Shown: positions 26,500-38,035, numbered from the stretch's first letter. The stretch is DNA of 64,000 bases from Chondromyces crocatus (GCF_001189295.1 NZ_CP012159.1:10993856-11057855); one strand, 5' to 3'. Notes: generated by a model from the letters alone, not told the origin. Program-made: numbers and translations.

Positions 26500-27315
26500 G
26501 TGGACGGCCGTGGAGCCGAAATAGAGCCAGCCATTGAGTTGAGAGACGTTTCCGCTCGGTATCCCAGTGGTCGGCTCGCTCTGAACAAAGTGTCACTCGC
26601 AGTGCACCCCGGGGAACTCTGGGCCGTACTCGGTCCCAACGGGGCGGGCAAATCTACGCTGGTACGCGTCATTTCTGGCGCGCTGCGACCTACCGCCGGA
26701 CAACTACTACTTCGGGGACGCCCCTTGGAGACGATGAATCGACGCCAGCTCGCCCGACGGCTGGCGATCGTCCCCCAGGCGGCCCCCCCACCTGCCCGGT
26801 TCTCGGTCCGGGAGGTGGTCATGATGGGGCGCTCCCCGCATCAGGGCGCCTGGATGCGGGCGTCCGACGAAGACCAGGACGCGACGCACCGCGCCCTCGA
26901 CGCCTGCGGCCTCGTCGACCTCGCGGAGCGCCCCGTCGATCAGCTTTCGGGTGGCGAGCAGCGGCGGGTCGCCATCGCGCGGGCGCTCGCTCAGGGAGGC
27001 GAGATCCTGGTGCTGGACGAGCCGGGGGCGCACCTCGACATCCGCCACTCCATCGAGCTTTACGAAGTCATCCGGCGCGAGGTGGCCGAGCGGCGCCTGG
27101 CTTGTGTGGCCGTCCTCCACGATCTGAACGCCGCGGCCCAGTATGCCGACCGGATCGCGCTGCTCAAGGGAGGCAGCTTGCTCGCTCGCGGGACCATCGA
27201 AGAGGTGATGACGTACCAGCGCCTCAAAGACGCCTTCGAGGCCGAGCTGTACGTCGGCGTGAACGAGCTCGACCGGACGCGGTACTTCCTCCCCGTCCGC
27301 CCTCCTCCTCCTTGA
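26500..27315 (+). CDS. ABC transporter ATP-binding protein (iron-siderophore/heme/cobalamin type)
   Basis: The 271-residue ATPase has Walker A GPNGAGKST, Q-loop IVPQAAPPP, signature LSGGEQRRVAIARAL, Walker B ILVLDEPGAHLD and the H-loop VLHDLN, so it should hydrolyse ATP. The order and wording (RRQLARRLAIVPQ, FSVREVVMMGRSPHQG) match FecE/FhuC/HmuV/BtuD importer ATPases for siderophores, heme or cobalamin. Neither a permease nor a binding-protein gene lies beside it, which is odd, because these ATPases normally sit in complete operons. The frame is open from 26353; GTG 26500 is my best start, although the nearest good Shine-Dalgarno (AGGAGG at 26471) is too far upstream, so the start is uncertain. 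Confidence 0.88.
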   Translation: MDGRGAEIEPAIELRDVSARYPSGRLALNKVSLAVHPGELWAVLGPNGAGKSTLVRVISGALRPTAGQLLLRGRPLETMNRRQLARRLAIVPQAAPPPARFSVREVVMMGRSPHQGAWMRASDEDQDATHRALDACGLVDLAERPVDQLSGGEQRRVAIARALAQGGEILVLDEPGAHLDIRHSIELYEVIRREVAERRLACVAVLHDLNAAAQYADRIALLKGGSLLARGTIEEVMTYQRLKDAFEAELYVGVNELDRTRYFLPVRPPPP

Positions 27316-27386
27316 GGGCGCTTTCTGGGCCCCTCGCGCCTGCCAAGAATTCGCCCGGCCGAGTGACCAGCCCTTATAAGCGCGGC

Positions 27387-29339
27387 ATGCGCCAAGCTCC
27401 CCCCCGGAGAGCTGCCCTGTCCCTCCTGACGCTCTGCCTGATCACGCTCCTCGGTGCCCTGGGGTGCGCTGGAGATCTCGCGCCCGATCTCCTCAACGTC
27501 GTCGATGTCGTCCCGCGCATCGTGGACGCAGGCGACCGCCTCGAAATCCTCGGAAACAACCTGCCGACCGGCGAGAAGCGGGAGGCGGTGGTCGTCTTCG
27601 AGGGGGAGCTGCGTCGCGCTGGACAGCCGCCCCTGACGAGGCAGCGCATCGAGATCGATCGCGCCCAGATGACCGGGGATCGGGTCTCTCTCCGGTTCAA
27701 CGAGTCGCTCCAGGGGCAGTTCTGCGGCCAGGGAGACGAAGCGATCCACACGACGTTCCGAGGCAAGGTCACCGTACGGGTCGCCTCGGTCGGGCGCGGC
27801 GCGCTGGAGGTCAAAGGGACGGTCGAAGGCGTCGAGATCGACTTCGTCCCGCCCACGCCGCGACGAGCAATCATCGACGCCCGCAACCGGGAAGGCAGCC
27901 GCGCCCTCGAGTACCTCGGGATCGCCGCCTCGAACGACACCCCTCCGGCGGGAGGCCTCCTCATCAACGCCGTCCGCCCGGGCAGCCCCGCGAACGACAC
28001 GGGCCTGGTCGCCGGTGATGTGATCGTCGCCTTCGAAGGGGTGCGCGTCCTCTCCCTCGCCGACGTGATCCCGAGCGGACATGAGCGGACCCCCGAGATC
28101 GTGACGCAGCAGGGCAATGGCCCCCTCCTCAAGCGGACCATCTCCGTCGAGGCCTTCAAGCCGAGCGGTTCGAGCGACCTGCTCGGCGCCGGTATTCTTC
28201 TCGGCACCGCCGCTGGCATCATCCTCTTCTTTCTTCTCCCCACGGCGCGGATCCTCGCGTGGTTCGAGCGCCGTGTCGCCTCGCGCTTGCGCTCTGGCGG
28301 GCGGACCTTGAGCCCCTCCGACGTCATCGCGGACGCCGTGCGCGCCCTTCTCAAAGAGGACCGCACGCCGCGCGAGCGCGATCGGACGAAGCTCCGCCTC
28401 ACGCCCTACCTCGTGTTCATCGGCGTGTCGGCGACGTTCGTGGTGATGCCGTTCGGGCAGTACCTCGTCGCCACCGACCTCGACATCGGCGTGCTCTTCG
28501 TCATCGCCTTGACCGCGCTGCTGATGATCGGACTGCTCACCGGCGGCGGGGCGTCGCACGCGCGCTGGTCGCCGCTGGCTGGTCTCCGCTCCGTGGGCCA
28601 GATCCTGAGCTACCAGCTCCCCGCGATCGTGGCCGTCTGCTGCGTGATCATGATGACCGGCTCGCTCCGTGTCGCCGACATCATCGGCGTCCAGGGGGGC
28701 ACCGCGGGTACGCCCTTCGAGGTCGGCGGATGGCCCTGGTTCTGGTTCGTCTTCCGGAGCCCCGTCACCTTCCTCCTGTTCACGCTCTACATCGTCGCCA
28801 CCCTGGCCGAGGGCAGTCGACCCCATGCATCCGTCCCCGAGGCGGAAGGGCCGACGCCTGGCGCCACCTCCCCCGCGCACAGCGGGCTCCGACAGACGCT
28901 CTTCTTCTTCGCTGAATGGGCGAACGTCCTCGTCATGTGCGGCGTCGCCAGCGCGCTCTTCCTGGGCGGCTGGCAGATCCCGGGGGTCTCGGCGGCCATC
29001 GTGGAGACGAGGCCGGGCCTCCAGGCGCTGGGGGCGCTGCTCTTCCTCGTCAAGAGCTGGACCCTCATCCTGGGCGTCGTCTGGCTCCGCTGGGTCCTGC
29101 CCCGGGTTCGCCTGGACCAGATGACGAGCCTCTGCTGGAGGTGGCTCGTCCCGCTCGCGCTCACCGCGGCGTTGCTCACCGGGCTGTGGACGGTCGCCCA
29201 GGTGCCTCAGGCAACACAGCTCGTGATCAGCGTGGTCACCTTCGCGCTCTCTTTCCTCCTCCTGGCGCACTTCACCCACCGGGTCCGGGAGACCCTGCGT
29301 TCCACACGAACGCAGCTGCATCTGAACCCCTTCCTCTGA
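27387..29339 (+). CDS. PDZ-domain / NuoH-like (complex I subunit 1) fusion protein
   Basis: The 650-residue product begins with a signal or lipobox-like segment (TLLGALGC, Cys27) and an extracytoplasmic region (30-170) similar to IPT or PDZ-leading domains. A PDZ domain follows (about 175-255: YLGIAAS, VRPGSPANDTGLVAGDVIVA). From about 265 there are eight or more membrane spans aligning with NuoH: AWFERRVASRLRSGG, IADAVRALLKEDRTP, VMPFG, PLAGLRSVGQILSYQLP, AEGSRPHASVPEAE, FFFAEWANVLVMCG, LFLGGW and LPRVRLDQMTSLCWRWLVPL. The Glu conserved after ISY in NuoH is Gln410 here, and the ESELV...VEYS quinone-loop motif after PEAE is replaced by GPTPGATSPAHSG. No other nuo gene is near. It is probably not a working complex I subunit. 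The start ATG 27387 precedes the signal; upstream frame sequence is not protein-like. Confidence 0.85.
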   Translation: MRQAPPRRAALSLLTLCLITLLGALGCAGDLAPDLLNVVDVVPRIVDAGDRLEILGNNLPTGEKREAVVVFEGELRRAGQPPLTRQRIEIDRAQMTGDRVSLRFNESLQGQFCGQGDEAIHTTFRGKVTVRVASVGRGALEVKGTVEGVEIDFVPPTPRRAIIDARNREGSRALEYLGIAASNDTPPAGGLLINAVRPGSPANDTGLVAGDVIVAFEGVRVLSLADVIPSGHERTPEIVTQQGNGPLLKRTISVEAFKPSGSSDLLGAGILLGTAAGIILFFLLPTARILAWFERRVASRLRSGGRTLSPSDVIADAVRALLKEDRTPRERDRTKLRLTPYLVFIGVSATFVVMPFGQYLVATDLDIGVLFVIALTALLMIGLLTGGGASHARWSPLAGLRSVGQILSYQLPAIVAVCCVIMMTGSLRVADIIGVQGGTAGTPFEVGGWPWFWFVFRSPVTFLLFTLYIVATLAEGSRPHASVPEAEGPTPGATSPAHSGLRQTLFFFAEWANVLVMCGVASALFLGGWQIPGVSAAIVETRPGLQALGALLFLVKSWTLILGVVWLRWVLPRVRLDQMTSLCWRWLVPLALTAALLTGLWTVAQVPQATQLVISVVTFALSFLLLAHFTHRVRETLRSTRTQLHLNPFL

Positions 29340-29376
29340 GCCGAAACCGCGTGTCACCCCTCGCGCTCGCTGGGGT

Positions 29377-31116
29377 ATGCTGACCGCCGTGCCGATCCCT
29401 TCGAACCCCGTTCCCGAGTTCTGCGCCGCCTGCGGCTTCCCGCTGCGCGGCCCGCGGTGCGAGGCGTGCGGGGTCCACCGCGTGGCAGCCGGCCGACGTG
29501 CAGGGATGGCGCCTGACGTCGAGTCCCCCTCCGACACGGACATCGAGACCTGGCGCACGAGAGATCCCGTCCGCTTCGTCGGCCACTGCATCGCCGCGGA
29601 GGCAGGGAACACCATCCCCACGACCTCCGCACAAGACGGCATCGGCTGGATCTTCACGCTCCGCACGATGCCGCTCTTCGTGAGCTGCGAGCCCGGTGCG
29701 GACCGCGCGAGCATCGACGTCCCGGTGACCCGCGTCCCTGAACGGCAGCGCGTCCCCCTCCTTCGCGCCGCGCTCGAACTCTCGGCGCACCACCTCCCCG
29801 CCCGGCTGTGCGTACGCGACGACCTGCTCGTGCTCCGCCGCGTGATCTATCTCTCGACGCTCACCGTCGCCAGCTTGCGCCTCGCCCTCCGGACGAGCGC
29901 CGAGCGCGCCGAGCAGCTCTCGTCCTTGCTCACCGCCTGGTTCGACGCCCGCCCCGCATTCACCGACGATCAACGCACCAGCTTGAGCTGGGCCCTCATC
30001 GGGCGCTCACGCCCCCTCAAGAGCTTCTCGATCCCACCGCCAGTCCGCTCCCTCCCACCCCTCCCCTCCCAGGGCGCACCTCCCCTCGCCCCGCTCCCGC
30101 CGCCGCCGCGCTCCGCGCGCGTGCCCCCGCCCGAGCCGAGCTGGGGAGCGCCGAAGCTCGTCGAGACGGGGGTGCGCCCATCGAGCCGCGACACCGAGAG
30201 CTTGCCGGACATCCTCTCGCCGCTCTTCGCGAGCGCTCCGGCGCCATCGAGCCCCAGAGTCTCCTCCACCATCACGCCCCCGCCGTTCCCCTCGCCCCCT
30301 GGCGCACGCCGAGCGACCCCCCTCCCCGTACCGCCGAGCGGCCCTGCAGAGCTCCGCGCGGTGTACGGCGCAGGCCTCGGCGCGCTCCCGGGCGAAGCGA
30401 TCCCGGGCGCCTCCGAGCGCGCTGGCGGTGCGCGCCGCGGCGGCCTCGCCGAGGTGGCCTCCCCGCCGGTCTCGGTCCCCTTCTCCATGCGCCCCCCCGC
30501 CCCCAGCGAAAGCGAGCCCGACGCCCGCCGGGAGCGCCCCCCCGCAGAGCGCTTCTGCCAGATCCTGCGCGACGCCCAGGCGCATGCCACCGCCGTGAGC
30601 TTCCTGGAGAAGCCCGGCGTGATGCTGATCCTCATCCGCTCCACCGTGTTCCGGGCCATCCTCGAGCACGGCGAGGCACTCCCGCACGCCGTCGCGCACC
30701 TCTACCGCGCCACCGCGGCCGTGACGCGCGACCTCGCCCAGGCCGAGACTTCTGGCCGCCGCGTCAGCCCGACCTCGATGGCCGAACCCGCCTTGCACGC
30801 GATGGAACGGCTCGTCAGCAGCCGAGGCCACACCCCCGACGAAAAGCCGCTCCAGATCGAGCCCCTCACCAGCGCCACCCACGCCCGCGAGCACCTCTCG
30901 CGCTACCTGCGCGAGATCGATCGCGCCCCGGCCGACCTCCCGCTCCGCCACTTCCTCGCCCTGGGCGCCCTCTCCGAGCTGCTCGTCCGCGCCAAGCTCC
31001 CCTCGAAGACCGACCAGCGGCTCCGAGAGATCGTGGCCTACGCACACCGTGACGGACCCAAGAGCGCCTCCATCGACCTGATGATGACCGCGCTGAACAG
31101 GATCGTCTCCCAGTGA
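29377..31116 (+). CDS. Zinc-ribbon protein with proline-rich linker, unknown function
   Basis: The 579-residue protein opens with a zinc-ribbon pair (FCAACGFPL and RCEACGVHR). Residues 60-195 form an alpha/beta domain (WIFTLRTMPLFVSCE, LLRAALELSAHHLPARLCVR, LSSLLTAWFDARP) that resembles the YbjN/secretion-chaperone fold, a tentative match. Residues 200-390 are a disordered, Pro/Ser/Arg-rich linker with several PPP runs. The C-terminal 190 residues are helical (FCQILRDAQAHATAVSFLEK, LSELLVRAKLPSKTDQRLRE) and unknown to me. Its last codons overlap the start of the next gene by 4 bp (GTGA), so both proteins are made together and may interact. It starts 37 bp after the PDZ-NuoH gene and may belong to the same operon. 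Confidence 0.8.
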   Translation: MLTAVPIPSNPVPEFCAACGFPLRGPRCEACGVHRVAAGRRAGMAPDVESPSDTDIETWRTRDPVRFVGHCIAAEAGNTIPTTSAQDGIGWIFTLRTMPLFVSCEPGADRASIDVPVTRVPERQRVPLLRAALELSAHHLPARLCVRDDLLVLRRVIYLSTLTVASLRLALRTSAERAEQLSSLLTAWFDARPAFTDDQRTSLSWALIGRSRPLKSFSIPPPVRSLPPLPSQGAPPLAPLPPPPRSARVPPPEPSWGAPKLVETGVRPSSRDTESLPDILSPLFASAPAPSSPRVSSTITPPPFPSPPGARRATPLPVPPSGPAELRAVYGAGLGALPGEAIPGASERAGGARRGGLAEVASPPVSVPFSMRPPAPSESEPDARRERPPAERFCQILRDAQAHATAVSFLEKPGVMLILIRSTVFRAILEHGEALPHAVAHLYRATAAVTRDLAQAETSGRRVSPTSMAEPALHAMERLVSSRGHTPDEKPLQIEPLTSATHAREHLSRYLREIDRAPADLPLRHFLALGALSELLVRAKLPSKTDQRLREIVAYAHRDGPKSASIDLMMTALNRIVSQ

Positions 31117-32270
31117 CGAACGCGCTCGTCACCTCCTCCCACAGCGAACTCGCCATCATGCAAGAGCACCTTGCGCGGACCCAGCGTGCCGTCGTCACGC
31201 TCCGCGCCGACTCCCGCAGAGCCGTCGGATGGATCGCGCTCCTCAATGGTGCCGTGCTCACCAGCCGCAGCGCCATCGGCTACCCCGCCGAGATCGCCAT
31301 CGAACGCGAGGACGGTCTCCCCGTCGCAGGCCGGGTCGTCTCCGTCGACGTCACCCGTGACGTCACCATCGTCGTGCCGCTCGAGGTGACCAACCTCGGT
31401 GCCCCCCTCCCGCTCCGCGGCGCCCCCGACGCACGCCTCGGCGAGCCCCTCACCGCCGTCAGCACGTCACCTGGCCACGGCCTCCAGCTCACCTCGACCC
31501 GCATCGCTCGGCTCCACCACGGCAGAGGCCCTGGCTTCGACATCGACCCGCCCGCCCCGCTCGGCGCGGCGCTGCTCGACGCCGACGGCCGTGTCGTCGG
31601 CATGGTCACCGCTGCGCCTGGCAAAAGCGCGGAAGCAAACGCCACCGGCACCTCGGCCCTCCCTGCATCGACGCTCGGCACCTTGCTCGACGCCCTGGAC
31701 CGCCCCCTCACCGAGCTCCGCGATCGCGCCCCCATCTACCGCTGTCCAGCCTGCGACGACCCGTACGACATCGGCGCCGACCGCTGTGGCACCTGCGGGC
31801 GCGCCCTCCCGCACGCCTTCACCCCGAGCCTCGGCCGCGCCAGCGCCGAGCGGCTCGTACGCGATGGCCTCGCCAGCATCGGCGTCACCGCGAACCGGGT
31901 CCGCACTGGCCCGACCTCGTGGCGCTTCCCCTTGCGCCCCTTCTCGACCGCGGAGGCCTGCCACCTCGAACTCACGCTCGACGAAGAGGGCCAGCAGTTC
32001 GTGATCCGCTCCCCCCTCGTGGCCCTGCCGACGGCCAACCACGAGCCGTTCTACCGGTTCCTCTTGACCATGAACGACCAGACCACGGGCGATCTCGCCG
32101 TCTCGATCACCGGCGACCACGTCGCGATCGGCAGCGCCGAGCGCGTCGAAGGGTGCGTTCCCGACACGCTCGCTTCCCGCATCCAGGACGTCGCGCGCGC
32201 GGCGGACGAGTACCGACGCACCCTCGCCGAGACCTTCGAGGCGGCGCCTCGCTACGAGCCTGGCCTCTGA
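31113..32270 (+). CDS. Inactive trypsin-like domain plus zinc ribbon and C-terminal alpha/beta domain
   Basis: The 385-residue protein starts with GTG overlapping the previous stop. Residues 20-170 read like a trypsin/HtrA-type barrel (VGWIALLNGAVLTSRSAIG, VVSVDVTRDVTIVVPL, LGAALLDADGRVVGMVT). The histidine expected near TAAHVV is absent (TSRSAIG), and the GNSGG serine loop is replaced by DPPAPLG, so proteolysis is not expected. A zinc ribbon follows (Cys211, 214, 225, 228: CPACDD...CGTCGR). The C-terminal domain (about 245-380: WRFPLRPFSTAEACHLELTL, FYRFLLTMNDQTTGDLAVSI) resembles YbjN/CesT-type chaperone folds. With the preceding zinc-ribbon gene it forms a coupled pair. I infer a scaffold or binding role. 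Confidence 0.78.
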   Translation: MTNALVTSSHSELAIMQEHLARTQRAVVTLRADSRRAVGWIALLNGAVLTSRSAIGYPAEIAIEREDGLPVAGRVVSVDVTRDVTIVVPLEVTNLGAPLPLRGAPDARLGEPLTAVSTSPGHGLQLTSTRIARLHHGRGPGFDIDPPAPLGAALLDADGRVVGMVTAAPGKSAEANATGTSALPASTLGTLLDALDRPLTELRDRAPIYRCPACDDPYDIGADRCGTCGRALPHAFTPSLGRASAERLVRDGLASIGVTANRVRTGPTSWRFPLRPFSTAEACHLELTLDEEGQQFVIRSPLVALPTANHEPFYRFLLTMNDQTTGDLAVSITGDHVAIGSAERVEGCVPDTLASRIQDVARAADEYRRTLAETFEAAPRYEPGL

Positions 32271-32285
32271 CGTCTCGCCGCTTCG

Positions 32286-32322
32286 GACCTGACGCTCCTC
32301 GCATCGGGAGGCGGGCCAGGTC
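32286..32322. terminator. Hairpin terminator between convergent genes
   Basis: GACCTG (32286-32291) pairs with CAGGTC (32317-32322), and an inner CGCTCC/GGAGGCG stem closes an eight-base loop. It starts 16 bp past the stop of the dead-protease gene and 20 bp before the convergent sugar-dehydrogenase gene, so it can serve both. Confidence 0.55.
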
Positions 32323-32341
32323 CCAGACCGCGTAGAAGCGC

Positions 32342-33658
32342 TTACTCGGCGTCGATCCGGTACAGCGCGCCCGCCAGATCGACCACGTAGACGTTGCCCT
32401 GGTTGTCTTCGCCGAACGACGACATCGCGACGAGCGTGTTCGCGGTGTCCAGGTTCTGCCGCAGGTCCTCGACCTGCTCCACGCTCGTCCCGCCCGTCCA
32501 CACGAGCGTCGTGATCCGGTTCGTGCACCAGTCACCGAACAGATACCGCCCGTTCATGTTCGGGATGGCCGACCCACGGTAGACGTAGCCACCGACCATC
32601 GAGCAGTCGCTGAAGTTGTGGTCCACCGCGAACACCGGGCAGGTCCCGGTCGAGCAGTTCGTCCCCGTGTCTGCGACCGGCCACCCGTAGTTCCGGTGGC
32701 CCGTGTTGTGGGGCTCGATGTTGACCTCTTCGTAAGCCCCGCCCACGTCGCCCATGTACAGGTCACCCGTGCAGCGGTCGAAGCTGAACCGCCAGACGTT
32801 CCGCAGCCCGTAGCTCCACACCAGCGAGTCGGCGCCCGGCATGTTGCCCGGAGGCGCCGACGCCGGGTTGTCCACGTCGAGGCGCAGCATCTTCCCGTTC
32901 CTGCTGCTCAGGTTCTGCGCCCTCGCCTCGTCTCCCCGATCGCCCGACGAGACGTACAGATACCCGTCACGCCCGAACGCCATCATCCCACCGAAGTGAT
33001 GCGCGACCGGCCCCTCGATCGAGAGCACCGTCTGCGTCGGCGCCGCCTCTGCCAGGTTGGGGTTGTTCGCGGACGTCGCGTACTCGGCGACGATGCTCCG
33101 TCCCCCGGTCTGCATGTAGAACACGAAGAAGCGTCGGTTCGTCGCATGCTCGGGATGGAAGACGAGCCCGAGGAGCCCCCACTCGTCCGCCTGGCTCATC
33201 GAAGGGATCAACGACGAGATGTCGAGGAAAGGCGTGTCCAGGAGCGTACCGTTCTCGATCACCCGGATCCGGCCCCGCTGCTCGACCACGAACAGCCGCG
33301 TGTCGTCCCCCGGTGCTGCCGTCATGTAGACGGGCCTGCTCAAGCCGCTCGTCACGATCGGCGTGAGCTGGAGCGCTGGTGCCGGTCCCGTCGGCGGCTC
33401 ATGATCCTCGCAGTCCAGCGCGCCCGCACCTGCGCCGCCCGTTCCTGGCGTCGTCCCACCCTCGCCGCCGGTACCGCCGGTACCACCGGCGCCACCCGTG
33501 CTGGGCTCAGAGCCGCCACCGCTCGACGTCGTCGTCGTGCTGCTGGTGTTCGTCGTCCCCCCGTCATCACCACCGCACGCCCCCTGCAGGGCAGCGACTG
33601 AACCGATAAGAGCGACCACGCACAGGGAAGAAGTGTTTCGTTTCGACAAAAGCGCCAT
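32342..33658 (-). CDS. PQQ-dependent glucose/sorbosone dehydrogenase-like secreted protein
   Basis: The 438-residue protein has a signal sequence (SLCVVALIGSVAALQGAC, a weak lipobox) and a Ser/Thr/Gly-rich spacer (about 35-80) typical of surface lipoproteins of this organism group. A six-bladed propeller of the soluble quinoprotein glucose dehydrogenase/HHIP-like family follows: SRPVYMTAAPGDDTRLFVVE, GLLGLVFHP, HHFGGMMAFGRDGYLYVSSG, NGKMLRLD, WSYGLRNVWRFSFD, GDLYMGDVG, and GWPVADTG. Family members oxidise aldoses with PQQ and calcium. The catalytic-base region usually reads NHNGG; here it is AHHFGG, which keeps a histidine. A start at 33685 is open, but ATG 33658 (MALLSKRN) better fits a signal peptide. 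Substrate unknown. Confidence 0.85.
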   Translation of the reverse strand: MALLSKRNTSSLCVVALIGSVAALQGACGGDDGGTTNTSSTTTTSSGGGSEPSTGGAGGTGGTGGEGGTTPGTGGAGAGALDCEDHEPPTGPAPALQLTPIVTSGLSRPVYMTAAPGDDTRLFVVEQRGRIRVIENGTLLDTPFLDISSLIPSMSQADEWGLLGLVFHPEHATNRRFFVFYMQTGGRSIVAEYATSANNPNLAEAAPTQTVLSIEGPVAHHFGGMMAFGRDGYLYVSSGDRGDEARAQNLSSRNGKMLRLDVDNPASAPPGNMPGADSLVWSYGLRNVWRFSFDRCTGDLYMGDVGGAYEEVNIEPHNTGHRNYGWPVADTGTNCSTGTCPVFAVDHNFSDCSMVGGYVYRGSAIPNMNGRYLFGDWCTNRITTLVWTGGTSVEQVEDLRQNLDTANTLVAMSSFGEDNQGNVYVVDLAGALYRIDAE

Positions 33659-33787
33659 CCGATCAAAGTAACTCAGCGTCGCCAAGGCGCAAAGCGCCTC
33701 CCGTCACGGACGACCGCGCCCCCATCGCGTCACTTCTGCCACAGCGCCACGCAGCGTGCGCCTCACGACCCACCGCACATTCCCATC

Positions 33788-33850
33788 CGCCACGACGCCT
33801 TCGCCTCCCGCCACGACGCCTTCGCCTCCCGCCACGACGCCTTCGCCTCT
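33788..33850. repeat. Three tandem 21 bp repeats in a gene-free stretch
   Basis: CGCCACGACGCCTTCGCCTC(C) is repeated three times in a row with one final mismatch, followed by a degenerate CACCACGACG. It lies in the roughly 540 bp gene-free region 33686-34222, between the sugar-dehydrogenase gene and the divergent fadN gene. The rest of that region holds C-rich, CCGCACC-type sequence and no gene I can support. The 21 bp period is a multiple of three, but no convincing reading frame covers it. Confidence 0.8.
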
Positions 33851-34222
33851 CACCACGACGTCGTCCGCCCCCTGCGTGCGACATCGCCCCAGGAAGACCG
33901 GCGAGCCAGCGCGCCCCCACCGTCACACGCTGTCCCGAAGCGCTACACCGTCCCAAAGTGCCGCACCCCCGAGACGCCGCACCACCCGACGAGCCGCACC
34001 GCCACCCCGTCGCTGCGCCGGCTCGCAGCCCCGCACCGCTCGGAGCGTTCGTGCGCATCCCTCGCCGCACCGTGCGCACGTCCTGCCGCACCTGCTCCGC
34101 CCCTGGTCCTCCTCCCTTCGTTGCCCAGCCCGCCTCACGTTGCCGCAGTGCGCCGAGACGCTTGCCAGCAGCGCGTCGATCGTGCCAAGGGTGCCCACAC
34201 CCTCAATTCCCGGAGGAACTGC

Positions 34223-36673
<2,451 letters not shown>

Positions 36674-36676
36674 GAG

Positions 36677-37855
36677 ATGGCCATGATCGATGTCGTGATT
36701 GCTGATGCCGTCCGCTCCGCGGTCGGCCGCGCCCACAAGGGCTCTCTTGCCCAGAAGCGCCCCGACGAGCTCGCAGGCGAAGTCATCGCCGGCCTGCTCG
36801 CCCGGGTCCCCCAGGTGAAGCCCGCCGACGTCGAAGACGTCATCCTCGGCTGTGCCATGCCCGAGGGTGAGCAGGGCCTCAACGTCGCCCGCGTCGCCGG
36901 CATGCTCGGAGGCCTCCCCGAGGAGGTCCCCGCCATGACCATCAACCGCTTCTGCTCCAGCGGCATCCAGGCCCTCGCCCTCGCGGCGGGCAGCATCGCC
37001 ACCGGCGCCATCGACATCTCCGTCGCTGGCGGCCTGGAGTCGATGTCCATGGTCCCCATGACCGGCAACAAGCTCAGCGCCTCCCCCGAGGCCATGGAGC
37101 GCTGCGCCGCCGTCTACACCCCCATGGGCATCACCGCCGAGAACGTCGCCAACAAGTTCCAGATCGCCCGCCAGGATCAGGACGCCTTCGCCCTTCGCAG
37201 CCACACCCGCGCTGCCGAGGCGCGCAAGGCCGGCCGCTTCGACCAGGAGATCGTCACCGTGAAGGGCATCCGCTTCGACGCGAGCGGCGAGCGGAGCACC
37301 TTCGACTTCCGCAGCGACGAGCTGATCCGCGCCGAGACCACGGCCGAGGGCCTCTCCGGCCTCAAGCCCGCCTTCTCCGCCAAGGGCAGCGTCACCGCGG
37401 GCAACAGCTCCCCCCTCTCCGACGGCGCTGCGGCCTCCCTCCTCCTCAGCCGCGCCAAGGCCGAGTCCCTGGGCATCAAGCCCCTCGGCTACTTCCGCGC
37501 CTTCGCCGTCACCGGCGTCGACCCGGCCATCATGGGCATCGGCCCCATCCCGGCCGTGCGCAAGCTCCTCGCCAAGACCGGCCTCAGCATCGCCGACATC
37601 GATCTCTTCGAGATCAACGAAGCGTTCGCCTCCCAGGCCGTCTACGTCCAGCGCACGCTGGAGATCCCCGACGAGAAGCTGAACGTCAACGGCGGCGCCA
37701 TCGCCCTCGGCCACCCCCTCGGCTGCACCGGCGCCAAGCTCGTCGCGACCGCGCTCCACGAGCTCCGCCGCCGCGGCGGCCGCTACGCCATCGTCTCAAT
37801 GTGCATCGGCGGCGGCATGGGCGCAGCCGGCCTCCTCGAATCCTCCCCCGCCTGA
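36677..37855 (+). CDS. fadA: Acetyl-CoA acyltransferase (3-ketoacyl-CoA thiolase)
   Basis: The 392-residue thiolase carries out the last step of beta-oxidation, cleaving 3-ketoacyl-CoA to acetyl-CoA. Active-site residues are present: nucleophilic Cys in NRFCSSGIQ, His in [16 protein letters not shown] and the second Cys in [23 protein letters not shown] and [12 protein letters not shown] are also family blocks. Length is typical. It starts 3 bp after fadN, with an AGGAG overlapping the fadN stop, so expression is coupled. A strong hairpin follows its stop. Substrate chain length cannot be told. Confidence 0.95.
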   Translation: MAMIDVVIADAVRSAVGRAHKGSLAQKRPDELAGEVIAGLLARVPQVKPADVEDVILGCAMPEGEQGLNVARVAGMLGGLPEEVPAMTINRFCSSGIQALALAAGSIATGAIDISVAGGLESMSMVPMTGNKLSASPEAMERCAAVYTPMGITAENVANKFQIARQDQDAFALRSHTRAAEARKAGRFDQEIVTVKGIRFDASGERSTFDFRSDELIRAETTAEGLSGLKPAFSAKGSVTAGNSSPLSDGAAASLLLSRAKAESLGIKPLGYFRAFAVTGVDPAIMGIGPIPAVRKLLAKTGLSIADIDLFEINEAFASQAVYVQRTLEIPDEKLNVNGGAIALGHPLGCTGAKLVATALHELRRRGGRYAIVSMCIGGGMGAAGLLESSPA

Positions 37856-37862
37856 CCCACCC

Positions 37863-37888
37863 GGGGCCCCGCCACACCGCAGGGCCCC
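37863..37888 (+). terminator. Terminator hairpin after the fad operon
   Basis: GGGGCCC (37863-37869) pairs perfectly with GGGCCCC (37882-37888) around a 12-nt loop and is followed by a pyrimidine tract (TCCCCCTCACCCCCC). It begins eight bases after the thiolase stop codon. Confidence 0.6.
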
Positions 37889-38035
37889 TCCCCCTCACCC
37901 CCCTCCCGCATCCCGACGAGCCCAGCACGTCGGCGTTCTGCCTCGTGCTCGGGTCATGCCCCGCCACGCGCTCGCGCCAGAGAGCGGGCCAAACGGCCGA
38001 AAACCCGCAAATCGCACGCAAAGCCCCCCTCACCT

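Noticed and set aside
27060-29714. 884-codon minus-strand frame antisense to the PDZ-NuoH gene
   Set aside because: It is Asp/Arg/Glu-rich without domains, a shadow of the GC-rich membrane-protein gene.
29377-31116. Type III secretion chaperone assignment for the zinc-ribbon gene
   Set aside because: The resemblance is at fold level only, and no secretion genes are nearby, so I gave no functional name.
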